DNA from: Volvox africanus | Lineage: Eukaryota > Chlorophyta > Chlorophyceae > Chlamydomonadales > Volvocaceae | Assembly: GCA_030268105.1 (NCBI GenBank) | Contig: BSDZ01000008.1 | Location: 1,860,001 to 1,924,000, forward strand | DNA: 64,000 nt | Direction: 5' to 3' | Shown: piece after piece, positions 36,833 to 49,900 of the stretch | How the letters are laid out: each line of letters starts with the position of its first letter | Numbering within the stretch: the first letter of the stretch is position 1 | Made by a program: the position numbers and the translations under genes | The notes under the pieces: model-generated | Told to the model about the DNA's origin: nothing | Database searches by the model: none | The model's input: only the letters and a program-made list of their open reading frames with translations

Positions 36833-39800
36833 ATGCCAACACACGTGTATGGCACCCGCCGTTACATGGCCATGATCATCTTGCTGATGTGCATGTGCTT
36901 ATCAAGACGTCCTATCGCCCGGGGCGCTGCACTGCAAGGCACATTTCGAGTGAGTTCTTGATGGCACTGTCCCCTCGCTTGATCTGTTGCAGTAAGGGAA
37001 ATTCCTTGCTTCATAAACGCCGGGATGGATCTATCGATTAAGTGTGCACGCACTCGTGTATCATCGAGGCAAGTAATGACGCTGCTTTCTTCTTATGCTC
37101 CATGAGTGTATGCAGCTGCCACTTCTCTCAGATCATGAGGTCATTATTTATGAAGTCACCATATCTGCTTTATTTCATCAGGTCGGAGTCGTTGCCAGCT
37201 TGACTGGTCCCTTCGTCGAATGGAGTGACGCAGTGAACGGTAGGAAGCAGATTTGTGTCCGTGTGTATCCTGTCTATTAGTCTAGCTATTAGACCATCAG
37301 CCTGGTGTAATACAGGGTGCCCATTTGGTGGCTGGGATGCGAGTTACCCCGTGCGTTACTTACGGCCGGCCACACAACATTACAGTCATCAGTTGGGGCA
37401 GTGGGACAAAGCGAGCGGTGGTTTCTGGTATTATTTATAGCTTGTGATGAATTCTGATGGATCGTACGGCTGGCTGCAAACGTTGGAGAGAACGCCGGCT
37501 GTGTATTTTGACAGATAATGATTTTGAGTACATGGCAAGCCCTTGGCCGCCGCTGGCGGCGTGTGTGCATGTATGTGCCGAGCGCCTATGTAGGGTACAA
37601 GATGTGGGCGGACTCATTGGCGGCTGCTGGGGGCCTGTCCCTGCGAGACATCAATGGTACGACCTACCGGTACGGCATTGAATTACTCGTACTGGATGAC
37701 AAAAGCATGGCACAGGATCACGCCATCGCTGTCGACGAGCTGCTTATCACCCACGACGTCCATTTTGTTCTGGGTGCATCACCCGCGTTTGCGGACTCCG
37801 AAACCGTACGGGTACACAATGCGGGGCGGCTCAACTTCCACTGCTGCGCGGGAGCCTCTAGCATTTATTCACGGGATCAGAAAAACACCTTTGGTGAGGC
37901 GAAAAAGAAGCTCGTCAGCTGGCGGGGCGGCCTGGGAGGCCTACCTACCTACCTACCTACCTGCCAGCCAACCAACCTACCTACCTACCTATTTGCTGTA
38001 CAGGAATGTCTGTCGACAATGCGCTATACGCCTCCGAGCTCCTCACTGGTAAGCACGCACACACAAACATGCATGCATATGTACATTATAGTCTGATATT
38101 GTATATGTATGGTTGGATGGGTGGCGTTCATGGGGGCCCCGCCTTCTCGCCGTGTGTACGAACTACATCACATCACAACCATGCCACCTTGGAGGCGCCG
38201 CTAACGCAATCGAGAAAGGGCGACTGAGACTGTGAATGCTGGAAAACCAAACCAGTCAATTCGGAGCGACTTCTACAAAACATAGATATACAAATACTGT
38301 AAAATGACATGTAATACGGTCGATTGATGCTATCAAGCGCAACATGCAGCAGCAACAGCAGTATTGGTTTGAAACCGTGTGACTCTTATTTTGTTTTTGT
38401 AACTCTTATTTTGGATACAGGCCAGATAAGGAAAATCTTAAACCCCCAAACACTAAAACCCTGAACCCCAACCTAAGCACGTAAAACAAACGGCACGTAC
38501 GACAACATGGAGTCATCGAAAGTATGTACGGTGTTATTGGTGCATATTTATTGCGCTCTATTAATATCATGCGATTGATACATTGCCGAATCGAATGAGT
38601 GAAAGCGACCAAAGCAGTACGAATGCCGGGAATTGTTTTAGGTTCATAAAGACTTTGTTTCTCGATCTAGATATAATGTTCGATTTGGAAGCGGGAAAAC
38701 ACGTCACCACAGTGATGCGCACGACGAATCCATACATGCTATCATGTCAAATGGGGACCAATGTTTGTTTCTCATGTTTGTGAGCCTCATTTTGGGGAAA
38801 TCATTTCCGTTACGGTGGTTACAATGGCAAAAAAGGCTAGAGGGCCCTTTGCGCCCCCTCTGAGCATGAGCGCCCTTCACCACCTTGCCTCAGCTCGCAG
38901 AAGGTTCATTTAATGGATGGCTCTGTCTCACTATTGCTCTGCCTGTTTCCACTTGTGGCTGCTGCTCACCACGTCACCAGGTGGAAAACTGGAAGTGGTG
39001 CCTGTGTATGGGAATGTGCTGAGGGTCATCAATAAGTCCTGGGAATACATGCACATGCAGAGGGCCATCAGGCTGCAGGATCAGGGAGAACCACACTGAC
39101 CTGGTGGAACTGCTTGCCATTGACTAACGTAGCAAATTGTTCTTTCGTCTTTGGAAGAGCATCATACAACTTTTGGGGGCTTCATTTCATCATCCGCAGT
39201 TATAAGTACATTCCGACGTTTTACGGGTAGAAATGCCTCTTCTGTGAAATCTGCATTGCCTTTAAGCCCGGTGCCACGACAGCGCGAGGGGGGCCTTGAC
39301 TCCGAGGAAATATCTTATAAATATCTTGAAATCCCCTCATGACAATCACTGAACTCCATTATATTCACCTGCAAACGTTAATCCATTATTAAGGTTTTTA
39401 ATAATTGGCCATCTTGGACCAATATTGACCCATAGACATCCTTTAGTATCCTGGGATATCTACGGGTAGTGTCAAAGATTGAGCCGCAGACTGTCATCTT
39501 CCGATCGGGCCTTTGTAGGCCGACACAACAGAGATACAACACATCCCAGGTTCGTACACCTTCTACCATCCAGCAGAAGTAACATATATTCGTTCATCTA
39601 TACAGCCCTCACTCTGCTGTCTGATAGTCCTTATAAACTATATAATGGGGAAGATAGAGTCAGCTTCATATATAAACGTATTTATAAATATTTATGGGAT
39701 ACGTATCTACCTATCTATCTATGTATGTATCTATATGTATACATACGAAAGGGCGTTTTGGTGGGCGACTTGCCCTTCAAGGACAAACATCGGGGGCCCT

Positions 39801-39955
39801 GACCAGCGGGCCGGACCACAGTGCAGGGTGAGCACGCGGCTTCGTCTGTCTGCCTTGCCGTGTGCTCCTCTGCTTGCTCGATCCAGCAGGGGCACACCAG
39901 ACTCACACACAAGCCTCCAGCCTGAATTCTCAAAGAAACTGCGCCTCAGCCAAGC

Positions 39956-40002
<47 letters not shown>

Positions 40003-43000
40003 GGGGGATATGTCGATACTTGCTTGCCGATGAATCAACGACCCTGGGTTAGTTTTTAGTTGGTGGAAGTAGTCATAGATGCATGCTTGGTAGGGCTCTC
40101 CCTCGGACTTACAGTAGGAGGCTTTATTTCGCGCCGCTGCTTTATTTCCCGTCTCAGAGTTTCGCTCCAAGGACGTCTACAAGCTTGCGGTAATTTATCG
40201 GACAGACATCTTGGAGCTTAAGAGCGCCTGTCAGGGAGTGGTGTCTCTGGCCAAGGCCCAACTGCTAAGTGTCAGCTTGGAATTGGCGTACTCAAAAAGC
40301 AGCAACAACACTCTTGCAGGCCTTATGGACAAGTTGGCGCAATCCTCAGCAGAGGCCCTCATCATGTGCGGGCTGCAGGATGAGAGCAGCACTGCCGCCA
40401 GGATGATACACGAGAGGCAGAAGCCCCTTAAGGCGATTGTGTTTACGGGCGGTGCGTACGACAGGTACGTGTGTATGCAGGAGTGCTCTTTCCTAGATGT
40501 CGCATTGATCGTACGTCTTGTTTGCTTTCTTCCTGATAAGCTGCCGTTGCTGCATACAAGCATGCAGGTACTGGAATGACGTCCTCGGCAATCTCTCCGT
40601 TGGGGTGTTCTCATTTGCGCATTGGGCTCCCGATTTGACACGCAAGGACGAGTTTTGGGGAGACTCAATGTCGTACGCGGGAATGTACAAACATGTTTAC
40701 AACGATGATGCTACCCATATAGCCGCAGGCAAGTACCATCCATAAAGCGGATCTAGCTAAATGTATTATGTTGTATTTGTCCGTTCTGGGGAATTCACCT
40801 ACAGAGTAACACCTAAATAATACGCATGTGCTTTTTCCCGATGGCGAAATATACTTCGTTTCTTCACTGAGAAGCATGCTATTAATGTGATGATTGCTTG
40901 AATATTTAGTAGTTGAGAGCCGCAAAGGCCTCGCGAGATGCTGACAGGGTGCTTCTGTACCTTGATATTGTGCTGGTGTGTGCCGTACGTATACGACTAC
41001 TACAGAACATCCCGGAGGTAAAAGCTTCTTCCTGCGTGGCTAGTTGACATCACGAAATTGATCACCGATAGCCATGCCATACCGTACGGTTATTGTAGCT
41101 ATCTTTTATCCGCCTACAGCAAAGGATCGATCGGAGGGTATCCCGCAGGTATTAAGTTGTATCTATCAACATCATGATAGTGTATACTTACGCAACCTCA
41201 GGCCTCCAATAAAAGTGCATGATTTGCTGCACTGTGTTTGCAGCCGCCTCCGCTACGGGTTATGTTCTACATGCCGTGCTGTCAACCGTGTTTCGGAGCT
41301 GCATGCTGAGCCCTGAGGCCCTTGCAGCCCCCTCCGTACTTCTCTTTACCTCGGGGGCTATCACATGCACGGACAACAACAACCGGGGACATGACCGACT
41401 GCTTGAGGCACTGACCATCACCAATATGAACACGTTTTTTGGGGCCGTCAACTTCAACAGGCAGGTATATGCAGGAAAGAGATGTACAGAATAACTCATA
41501 ATCGGATGTGTTTGATGTTCACGTTTGGCATTTTGCGAGGGTAGACAAATATAAATTTTGACCAGCAAGGTACGTACATCCGTACGGTCAAATGTGAATA
41601 AAGCCTATTTGAACACATAAGAATACATCTGGGAAGCATGGGAATAAGTATTAATAGGGATTATGTCGTGTATTTAGGCAATGAAAGGGTCCTGCTGATC
41701 AGGGAGGGGGTTAGAGATTCCAAGAAATCCCCCATGGTGACATCTACATTATTTTTGGAGTTGTACCGCGAAAGCTATATATCGCCCGTCAAAGGATGTC
41801 GTATGGCAGTGGTGGGCTGGTGGGTTCAGTGCCCGCAGGAAAAATGTCACCGACCCTCAAACCTTTGTCTCCAGTTATCCAAAAGTAAGTTAAAGATTAT
41901 AGTCATAAATATGTTTAGTTTGTTACATAAAAATGGTGTACGCGTTGCGATGCAAATACTTTCAGGTGTAATTTCCGGACGTGCAACGGTAGATGACAGT
42001 CGCGCACAAAGAAATCATGAATGTATAATTAGACTAATAGATATCATAATTATAACATCTATAAATTAATTAATATAAGATATAATTAATATACATGTCA
42101 TGCGGAATTAAGAGGTGTTATTGCTGTCGACGGCGAACATAAACGTGTCCGGACGTTAGGATGTACAACGAACCTTGCAATTGGAGCGAACAAGAAAACC
42201 AATTTGGCACGCGATAATTCAATCCTCTAGCATTCAAAGCTAAATTTGAGGGCTATGGTACGCGGTGACAAGCGCGTCCAGGCATACAAATGAAAACATC
42301 CTCAAGCACTGCCTTCTGATGTTGATGCATCTGATTATCATCTGAATTAATAAATTTTGCCAAAGGGCGACCTCACCCAGAAAATTGTATTATGGTATAA
42401 AAAAATCATCCTCCCCGCCCATGATGGGATTTCATTTGGGGCTTTTTTTGCAACTATTCCCTGCTTAAATTATACTTGTAAACATATACTTTTGACATTC
42501 AAATGCGTGTGCGCTGGGTTTTCATCTGTTCGCAGATTTCGCCAGAACCAGGGCTACATGCCTGTAACGCTGCAAACACACGAGATCTCGGAAAACCTCA
42601 TACGGGTGTACAAGCCCTCCCTGGTGCTCCCCCTAAGCGCCGCCGCCAGGCCGCTGCTACTGCCTCAGCCCAATCGGTATGCACCCACCTGTGCGCCTGG
42701 AACATACAGGGGCGCGGACGATTTTGAGCCCTGCATCAAGTGCAGCCTCGGTACGTTTTGGGTTAGATAGCACGCAAGTATGTACTGATGCAGAGGATCT
42801 ATGATGCTTATGATCTGCATACGTAAACATGCCTTAGAGAATGAAATAGTAGATAATAAGCGAGAGAAAGAGCCTGCGTGTTTGTGTTTTTTTTTGCGTC
42901 CATGCGTGTATGTGTGTGACTTTGGAGATAGATGGAGCTGCGCTTCAGTAGTAATGTTACAGGTTTACTAAGTAAGTTATTGAAGACATAGTAACATATT

Positions 43001-46000
43001 TATTCGTGGCACATATACGTATGTGCCCTGACCGGATGATGCTACTTCGTTGTACGTACATATATACACATATCGCAGCCGCACAGGTAACATCAAGCAA
43101 TTCCTGGACATGCACGCACGTCGTCTATCATCGTGCATTTCATACATATCTTGGTTCCCTAGGTTTAATGTTTATCCTGGACATCGTGATTTTTATGCTA
43201 ATGATACTCCCTGCAATCTATGCATTCTTTTACCTTATGTAACTTCGTTGGGTTCTAATCGTGTAGAATTCGTTCTACTGATGCATTTTTCTTATTGTTG
43301 GGCATGCATTCCTGCATATATAGACTTTATATGTTTATACACACACATATACACACACACACGTATATATATGTGTGTGTGTGTGTGTGTTTATGTATAC
43401 AGTAGTTATCTCATGGATCAGGCAGGCTATGAGAGATATTGTGAGACAGGGTACGGCTCTCTGGGCGGGACGAGCGAGCGAGCTCAGCAGCAGAGGGCTG
43501 TACCCTGTCGAACGATTCGCAGGATATTTCGAGTAGATGACTGAACAGTGAGACAGCTTGTTTATTCCAATGGCAGGCGCCGAAGTACCAGTGCTGCACA
43601 TATATATTGCTGCACAGTGCAGATACATTGAAGTGCATCTATCTCACTCTCCACTCATTACACGTCTCACACCGTTGGATATGCGATAAATTTGCATCGA
43701 ATATCCGGGTACTGAGGCGCCGGCAGCAGTGCAGTGAATAATTTGCATCCCCTACACCCATGATGACGTGCCATGCACACGGAAACACAATCGGTTAACG
43801 AATGCGGCCTAGGAACTCATTTAGCTGATGATGTCAGAAGGGATACAGCTCCGTCCTGTACGGATACATGCACAAATGCCCACCGCTCGTCCGGATGCCG
43901 TACGTATAGGCAGCTTCCAAGAGTTTTCTGGCCGTACAAGCTGCGAGCTATGTCCACGGGACTACTTTTCCAACACCTCGGGCATGCCTTCGTGTCTGTC
44001 CTGCCCCACAAACACTATCACCATCCAGAGAGGGTCTACGAACCTGAACGACTGTGTCTGCCAGGTAAACTCCACAAGGGTCGGGGTTGGCTTTCTTGAA
44101 GCTGGGAAAAGGTGGGGACCCCAATATCTGTCCCGTGAGATAGCTTGGATACAATTATAGACATTTTGGGGTTTACATGTGTGTGCACACACACACATTT
44201 TGCGTCCCGCGACCCTCATATTTGTGTTCGCGCTCGTGTCCACCGACGTTCACGTATTTACTCCGTGTTCAGGTTCACATTCATACTCGTGTTCACTTTC
44301 ACGCTCTTGTTGCGTTCACGCTATCGTTCACATTCACGCTCGCGCTCACGTTCACACTTCCGTTCGCGTTAGTGTTCACGTTTACATGTTCGCGCTCGCG
44401 GCGGGCCGCGTTTCCGTTCGCGTTTCCGTTCGCGCCGCGCCCCTTATCGCGTTGCGTCGCGTTGCCGTATCGCGTTGCGTGTCGCCGTCGCGATCGCGCC
44501 GTGCCGCTTTCGCGTCGCGTGCACATTTTTTTGAGGTTAAGTAGTTAAACAGTTAAGCAGCTCAGGTTACATTATATCAGAATCTATGATTATGTATCAT
44601 TTCATCTAGGCCAAAGTGCAAGAGGCAAAGGTTTAACTATGAGCTGGGACAATGGAGACAGTGAAACTTTGGAATTTATAATTAAATAAAGGAGGTTCAA
44701 ACATATTATCTTAGCTTAAACGATTTGCTTTAGCACTTTTCTTGCCATAGGGCGAGGAGGGTATCAACGGGTCTCAGATGCGGCTAATGTTGTGATATTC
44801 GGTCAGACTTCTTCTCTCATATTATGTGTTCATTACTTGAATGCATTGTTAGGACCGTACTGCGGCTGAATTTCAAATGTGAAGGGTCTTATGTACGATC
44901 TTTCACCAAATCGCTACTTATTCCCCGAAGCTGACTAGCTTCTTTAGCTGTTTGTAACATCTATTGCTCGCCCGGACTTTGGTGTGTCCTAGTGGCTTGA
45001 GGCATAGTGGCAGCTCGCTTGTCCAGCTTGTGCTGAACTGGACCTTATCTCAGCTGTTGCGACGCGAGTTTCACAACAGCTAAGAGGGTGTTTACACTTG
45101 GATTAACATGGACGGATTAGGCTCTACTTAATCCTGTGTAACCTAGCCTAATGCAACACTACCCTCAGTCATGTTCTCAAAGATCAAGGATTAAGGCGCG
45201 GATTATGTACGACGACACGATAGTTCTCAGTACAAGACGCAATCAGGCTACCTGTTACACACCTGTTCTTACCTGATGCACATCCTACGGTTATGCTGCA
45301 ATGGGCTCCGAAAGGAATAGGCAGGCATTCGCAGCCATGGCGTGCGCATTAGCAACTATATCACTGGGTTCCATCGCGATGGCAGCTTTTCTAACTGTAA
45401 TTGCTGTGGACACCAACCGAGCTAACGACATGAAAGCCTTGCATAACGCGGCAGCGGCCGTCATCGGGAACCCGCACCGTTTCCGTCTCGTGACATCGCC
45501 TTACTATGTGCAACCCCGTGAACTTGAGCGAAATGCCTATCTCTTAATTGCAATAATCCTTATTTGGGATAATCGGAGGGTTCCTGTGTTTGAAAGAGGT
45601 AGATGGCTTGCAAAATTGGCTAAATCCCTAAATGCCAATTTGATACTCGGAGGCGACCAGGTACCAAATTGTTGTCACCACATTTCAGCCCAAGCTACAG
45701 GCTGAAAATGGACATTTCAATATATAGTAATATTAATATATTTCATATTGAATTTTGTCTGAGCGGGTATAACAGGCGGTAATCCCGCCTTCCTAATCCG
45801 ACTAATTCGCCCTAATCCTGCCTAATCCATGCGCTGTTTCCACTTGCAGCGGATTAGGACGTTTTTAGCCCTAATCCGTCTAAGTTCATCGAAGTGAAGC
45901 ACCTGGCTATAGATATCGTTTACTTATAACTAAATATCCCAAACCGGGGGTCATATTGGTATCTAAATAATATGATTCCATATCTAGATGCGGTTAGAGT

Positions 46001-46881
46001 GTGCGGTCTGGATATCTGGATGCGCCTTACCAGATATCTGGATCCAGTTAAGGGGGGGAAGATGGCTGGATATCTAGATGCTGTGTACCAGATATGTAGA
46101 TGCGTCTAAAAGGGGGGGAAGGGCTGAAAATTTAAATGCGAGTCATACGATATATATATACGGCTTAAGTATCCAGATCTTTAAAAATGTACAGTCAGCC
46201 TCGACCTTCACAGTCGTAAGCAGGCATACCTGTTGATACCGTTGATACCCCTCCTATCCCAATAACCTACCCTCCATGGGATTTTGAAGATGTTGATACC
46301 ACTGTGTAAACTACATTTGGTCTTAATCTGTTTGTATGTCTTTGCTCCAAATATTATCCTTTCTACCGTCTCGGTAAAGACGGTGGAAGTGCGGGGAACT
46401 GGGGCAGCAGGCCCCAGGCCCCTCGCAACAACCACCGTACCTATCTTCACCAGAACGGCATATCCCTGAAAGCGGTGGTTCAATGAAGATGTAAAAAAAC
46501 ATGATTATACTTGGTTCATTCGGGTAAAAGTGCACCAGGATAAGGTTTGACTGCGGGCTGGAACTTGTTTGTTATACTCATTTTATCTTTGCCCGGCCGC
46601 GGAAGTTAGAGTTGAACAACGGAGGTTTACATATATCATTATAGCGTAAGTGATTTGCTTTATTGGTGCTTTTTCTTTTCATAATCCGGGAAGATGAATG
46701 GTTATGAAAGGGAATAGTTGATTTGTCAAGCTGCGTCAGCTAAGATTAAAATGTTGTGAAACGCCTCGCGTTTTGAAAGCATGCAAATATGGCTGGAGAA
46801 GTATTTATATCACCTTGACCTCGCCCAACTTGTTTGTGATCATCCCATTTTTGTTTGCTACAAACGAGATGCCATGAATAC

Positions 46882-46924
<43 letters not shown>

Positions 46925-49900
46925 CTCTGTAGATGGGTGAGTACATTTGTTTGGTCGTCATACAGACACGCACATAGGCAATGGGCAATCCTACATGGCA
47001 GAGGCCCCTGAGGTGCTTCACACTGGGGCCCTGCGCAAAAATATCAACCTTCCGACACGAACGCAACAAATATTCATCCCTGCTATCCAACTTGGCAAAC
47101 CAACGTATGTCTGTAGGTGGGCCATTACAACAAGCTGGGTCAACATGGTCTGCCCTGTGAGCCCTGCCCCGCTAATGCGCGGTGTGAGGGCGGCATCAGT
47201 CCGCCTTCGCCCCTCCCTGGATTTTATGCGGAACACCATGAGCCATTCCAGATGTACCGTTGCAACCCCTCCAGTGTATGTATGGGCAACTTCACTTGCG
47301 AGAAAGGGCACCGAGGGCGGATGTGCTATTCCTGTGATACAGGGTATTTCAGGTGGGTGGATATATTCATGTGGGAGGCTGGATTTGTGGCTGCGGGCTG
47401 GGAAGCATGTGGGCATTTGTCTGCCATCCGTACATGGGGATTGTGTTATTGTTAATAAATACAAACATATATAAAAAGGTGTTAGTGCGAACTACTGATT
47501 GATAGAGCGAAAGACCTTTATGCGTCGCTTGCACGAGATCCTGTACGATGGACCGGACTGTGCTTGCAATAGTCATACGAGTCTTATTATATGGTCGACT
47601 TATATCTATCAAACGATAGGTATCAAACGATAGATATCGTTTAATAGATATCAAACGATAAATATATCTATCAAGCGATAAATATATAGTTCTTACGATG
47701 GAACATCGGATATTACAAACTACCAGTGACGCTCGTGACACCAGGCAAGCTTTTCGTGAAGGTCCGCCTGCCAGTTTAAAACTTTGGTCAGCAGACCATT
47801 TTGGACGTGTTATTTGGTGTGTGTGTATTTGGAGTTGGTGGTGGTGGTATGGGTGTGTACAGGTTGCTGGGATTCGGATGAGGGATGCGTATGTGTGTGC
47901 GACATATATGTGCATGTTTGTGTGTGTGTAGTACAGGGGGGCTTTGTTTCACCCGTGGCAACTACCTGGCAGTCCCTACCTTTCCCTGCTGTCTTTCGGG
48001 GCGTCCTCCCATGTTGACTTCTCCGATATCAGTGATTTTTCTGGGTTCAGCGGCGCCTCAACTGTACTCCTGGTCGGCACGCAAGTCACTATAATCGGGG
48101 TCCTCACCGTCCATGAACATCGGGGGCACTTACGGCCTTAACCAGTGGAATATATACCGCTCTTAATCAATATCGATCTTGGAACTTCTAGGGACACAGT
48201 GTCGTGCCTTATCGGTTGTGTCCAGACACGAATATGTGTGAATATATATGTGTGTGTGTGTGTCTCTGATTGTGTGCATATATGTGCGCATGAAGAGCCA
48301 ACACACGGCAGATATGAATACGTTTCCTCACCTGCCTGCCCAACACAATAACTGGGCAGGCAGGTGATATATATTCAACGGATATTTTCACTACAGCAAG
48401 AAAACATAAATGGTCGTTTGTGTAACTTCACCATACAAGTTTTTGGATGCAGCAGGTTGTTTAAGATCGTATTTATCAATGTATATACTTTTTATAAAAC
48501 CTTCGTCACCATTCATCCGGCGTCCCTCCGTCCCTCCGTATGTTGGTCGATGCTGTACATACATGCTAACTAAGATGCAATCAGTTTATACTGCATTCAG
48601 TTTATGAATCCTCTTCATGCGTTCATCAATTCGACAGGTTTCTTGGTAATTGTGTAGCCTGTCCCTCCGGCAAGTCTGATGTGCTGGGCTACCTGATCAT
48701 CCTGGCAGCACTCTGGATCTTCATCAATGTCTGGCTTGCACGCTCCGTGGAGAACCTCATGGTGATTATCAATTTCTGTCAACTAGTGTCAATTGTGGTG
48801 GGCTTCTCCCTCAACTGGCCATCCCAGGTAATAAGGGCAGCGCGCGAGTATGCCTGCTGTAGTATGTAGTCGTACACGTATGGCACACGCTCCACGTTTT
48901 AATGGTGCACAAACATCATATCAGCCTCGCAAGAGGCCTTTGCGGCTCTTCAGCTACCACACCTGCATGCCAAGCTGGCCAATGCCACCAAGTATGATGA
49001 CACACCATGACAATGTGACGAAGGAAGATGGGTTTTATTCTAACGATGTACCTTTACACGATTTAAACTCTTCGTGATGTTTACCTATTTATTTTTAAGG
49101 GTTTCGTGTTCATAGGGTCAAGGATTTATGTGTTGTTTCGTATTACTTGGGGTTATTTATTGTTTATTATATGTTTATATTCCATGACCGACATATATAT
49201 GGATCGCAAATGCTGTTATTACATTGTTCATGTCATGTCATGTACTCCAGGATGGTTCAATGTCTCGTATATATATATGTAAATGAATGTATATATTATA
49301 TATTAATAACCTGCCACTCACAAGTGTACACTGAGCGACCGATATTTGCCTGACCCACAGCTATACGGGGTCATGGGTCTGTCCAGCATACTGTCTTTCG
49401 AAATAGACTCCCTGGAGCCCACATGCCTGGTACCCGGCTGGGGTTTCACACACAATCTTGTGGTACAGCTGCTGCTACCAGTCCTTATGACGCTGCTCGT
49501 GGCAGTATGGATTGGAGTAACGTCCGCCATATACAAGGTGCAACAGGTACATACTGGAATACTATATTACTAAATCTATGTCATATATGCATAGTTGATA
49601 TCTGAGGGTCCACCAAACCAGTTACATACTAAACGAGCCGTCAGCTAATAGAAGACCCGTGCATGCATGCATGACCCTTTACATGTCTTAACACACTTAC
49701 ACATAGCTAATAGTAATAATACCCAGCAACCAATGCACGTACATACTCCGAACCTTTTTTAAAAGCACGCACGTCAAAATAGATGGTCAGCCAAGTTGCA
49801 ACAGTATATACCGTTCACTCGTTCCTTGGGTCTATCTGGTTGCAGGCCCGCATAACACACTCAGCGCGGAGAGCCAACGATATGCAGCGGGCACAGGCAG

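Larger units (their letters stand above)
37182..41464 (+). other. LivJ-type ligand-binding (Venus-flytrap) domain
   Basis: Six exons encode a periplasmic-binding-protein type I fold, as in bacterial branched-chain amino acid receptors and animal receptor ligand-binding domains. The start VASLTGPFVEWSDAVNGYKM and the segment YKLAVIYRTD fit the family pattern. The ligand cannot be predicted by eye. Confidence 0.8.
42680..47352 (+). other. GCC2/GCC3 and EGF-like cysteine-rich region
   Basis: Three exons (42536-42750, 43910-44064, 47117-47352) carry regularly spaced cysteine pairs: CAPGTYRGADDFEPCIKC, SCELCPRDYFSNTSGMPSC, LPCEPCPANARCEGG and CEKGHRGRMCYSC. These resemble ephrin-receptor-like GCC2/GCC3 modules. 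They link the ligand-binding domain to the membrane domain. Confidence 0.82.

Noticed and set aside
36516..36842. 108-aa minus-strand frame considered as first exon of the PstS-like gene
   Set aside because: It overlaps the start of the plus-strand receptor-like gene, has no signal peptide, and a clear signal-peptide exon with correct phase exists at 34853-34689.
38980..39098. Possible extra exon after an acceptor-like CACCAG
   Set aside because: The flanking exons 38004-38048 and 40158-40464 join in phase without it, and it lacks a donor at its end.
41838..41885. Candidate small exon between 41464 and 42536 of the receptor-like gene
   Set aside because: It has good splice-like ends, but its length does not restore the phase in any of the donor combinations tried; the missing exon remains unresolved.
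44177..44548. Several overlapping frames of more than 110 aa
   Set aside because: All arise from the hexamer array, which is open in every frame because its unit length is a multiple of three.
46781..47011. Frame with YIYIYI repeats
   Set aside because: It is the translation of an AT dinucleotide run.
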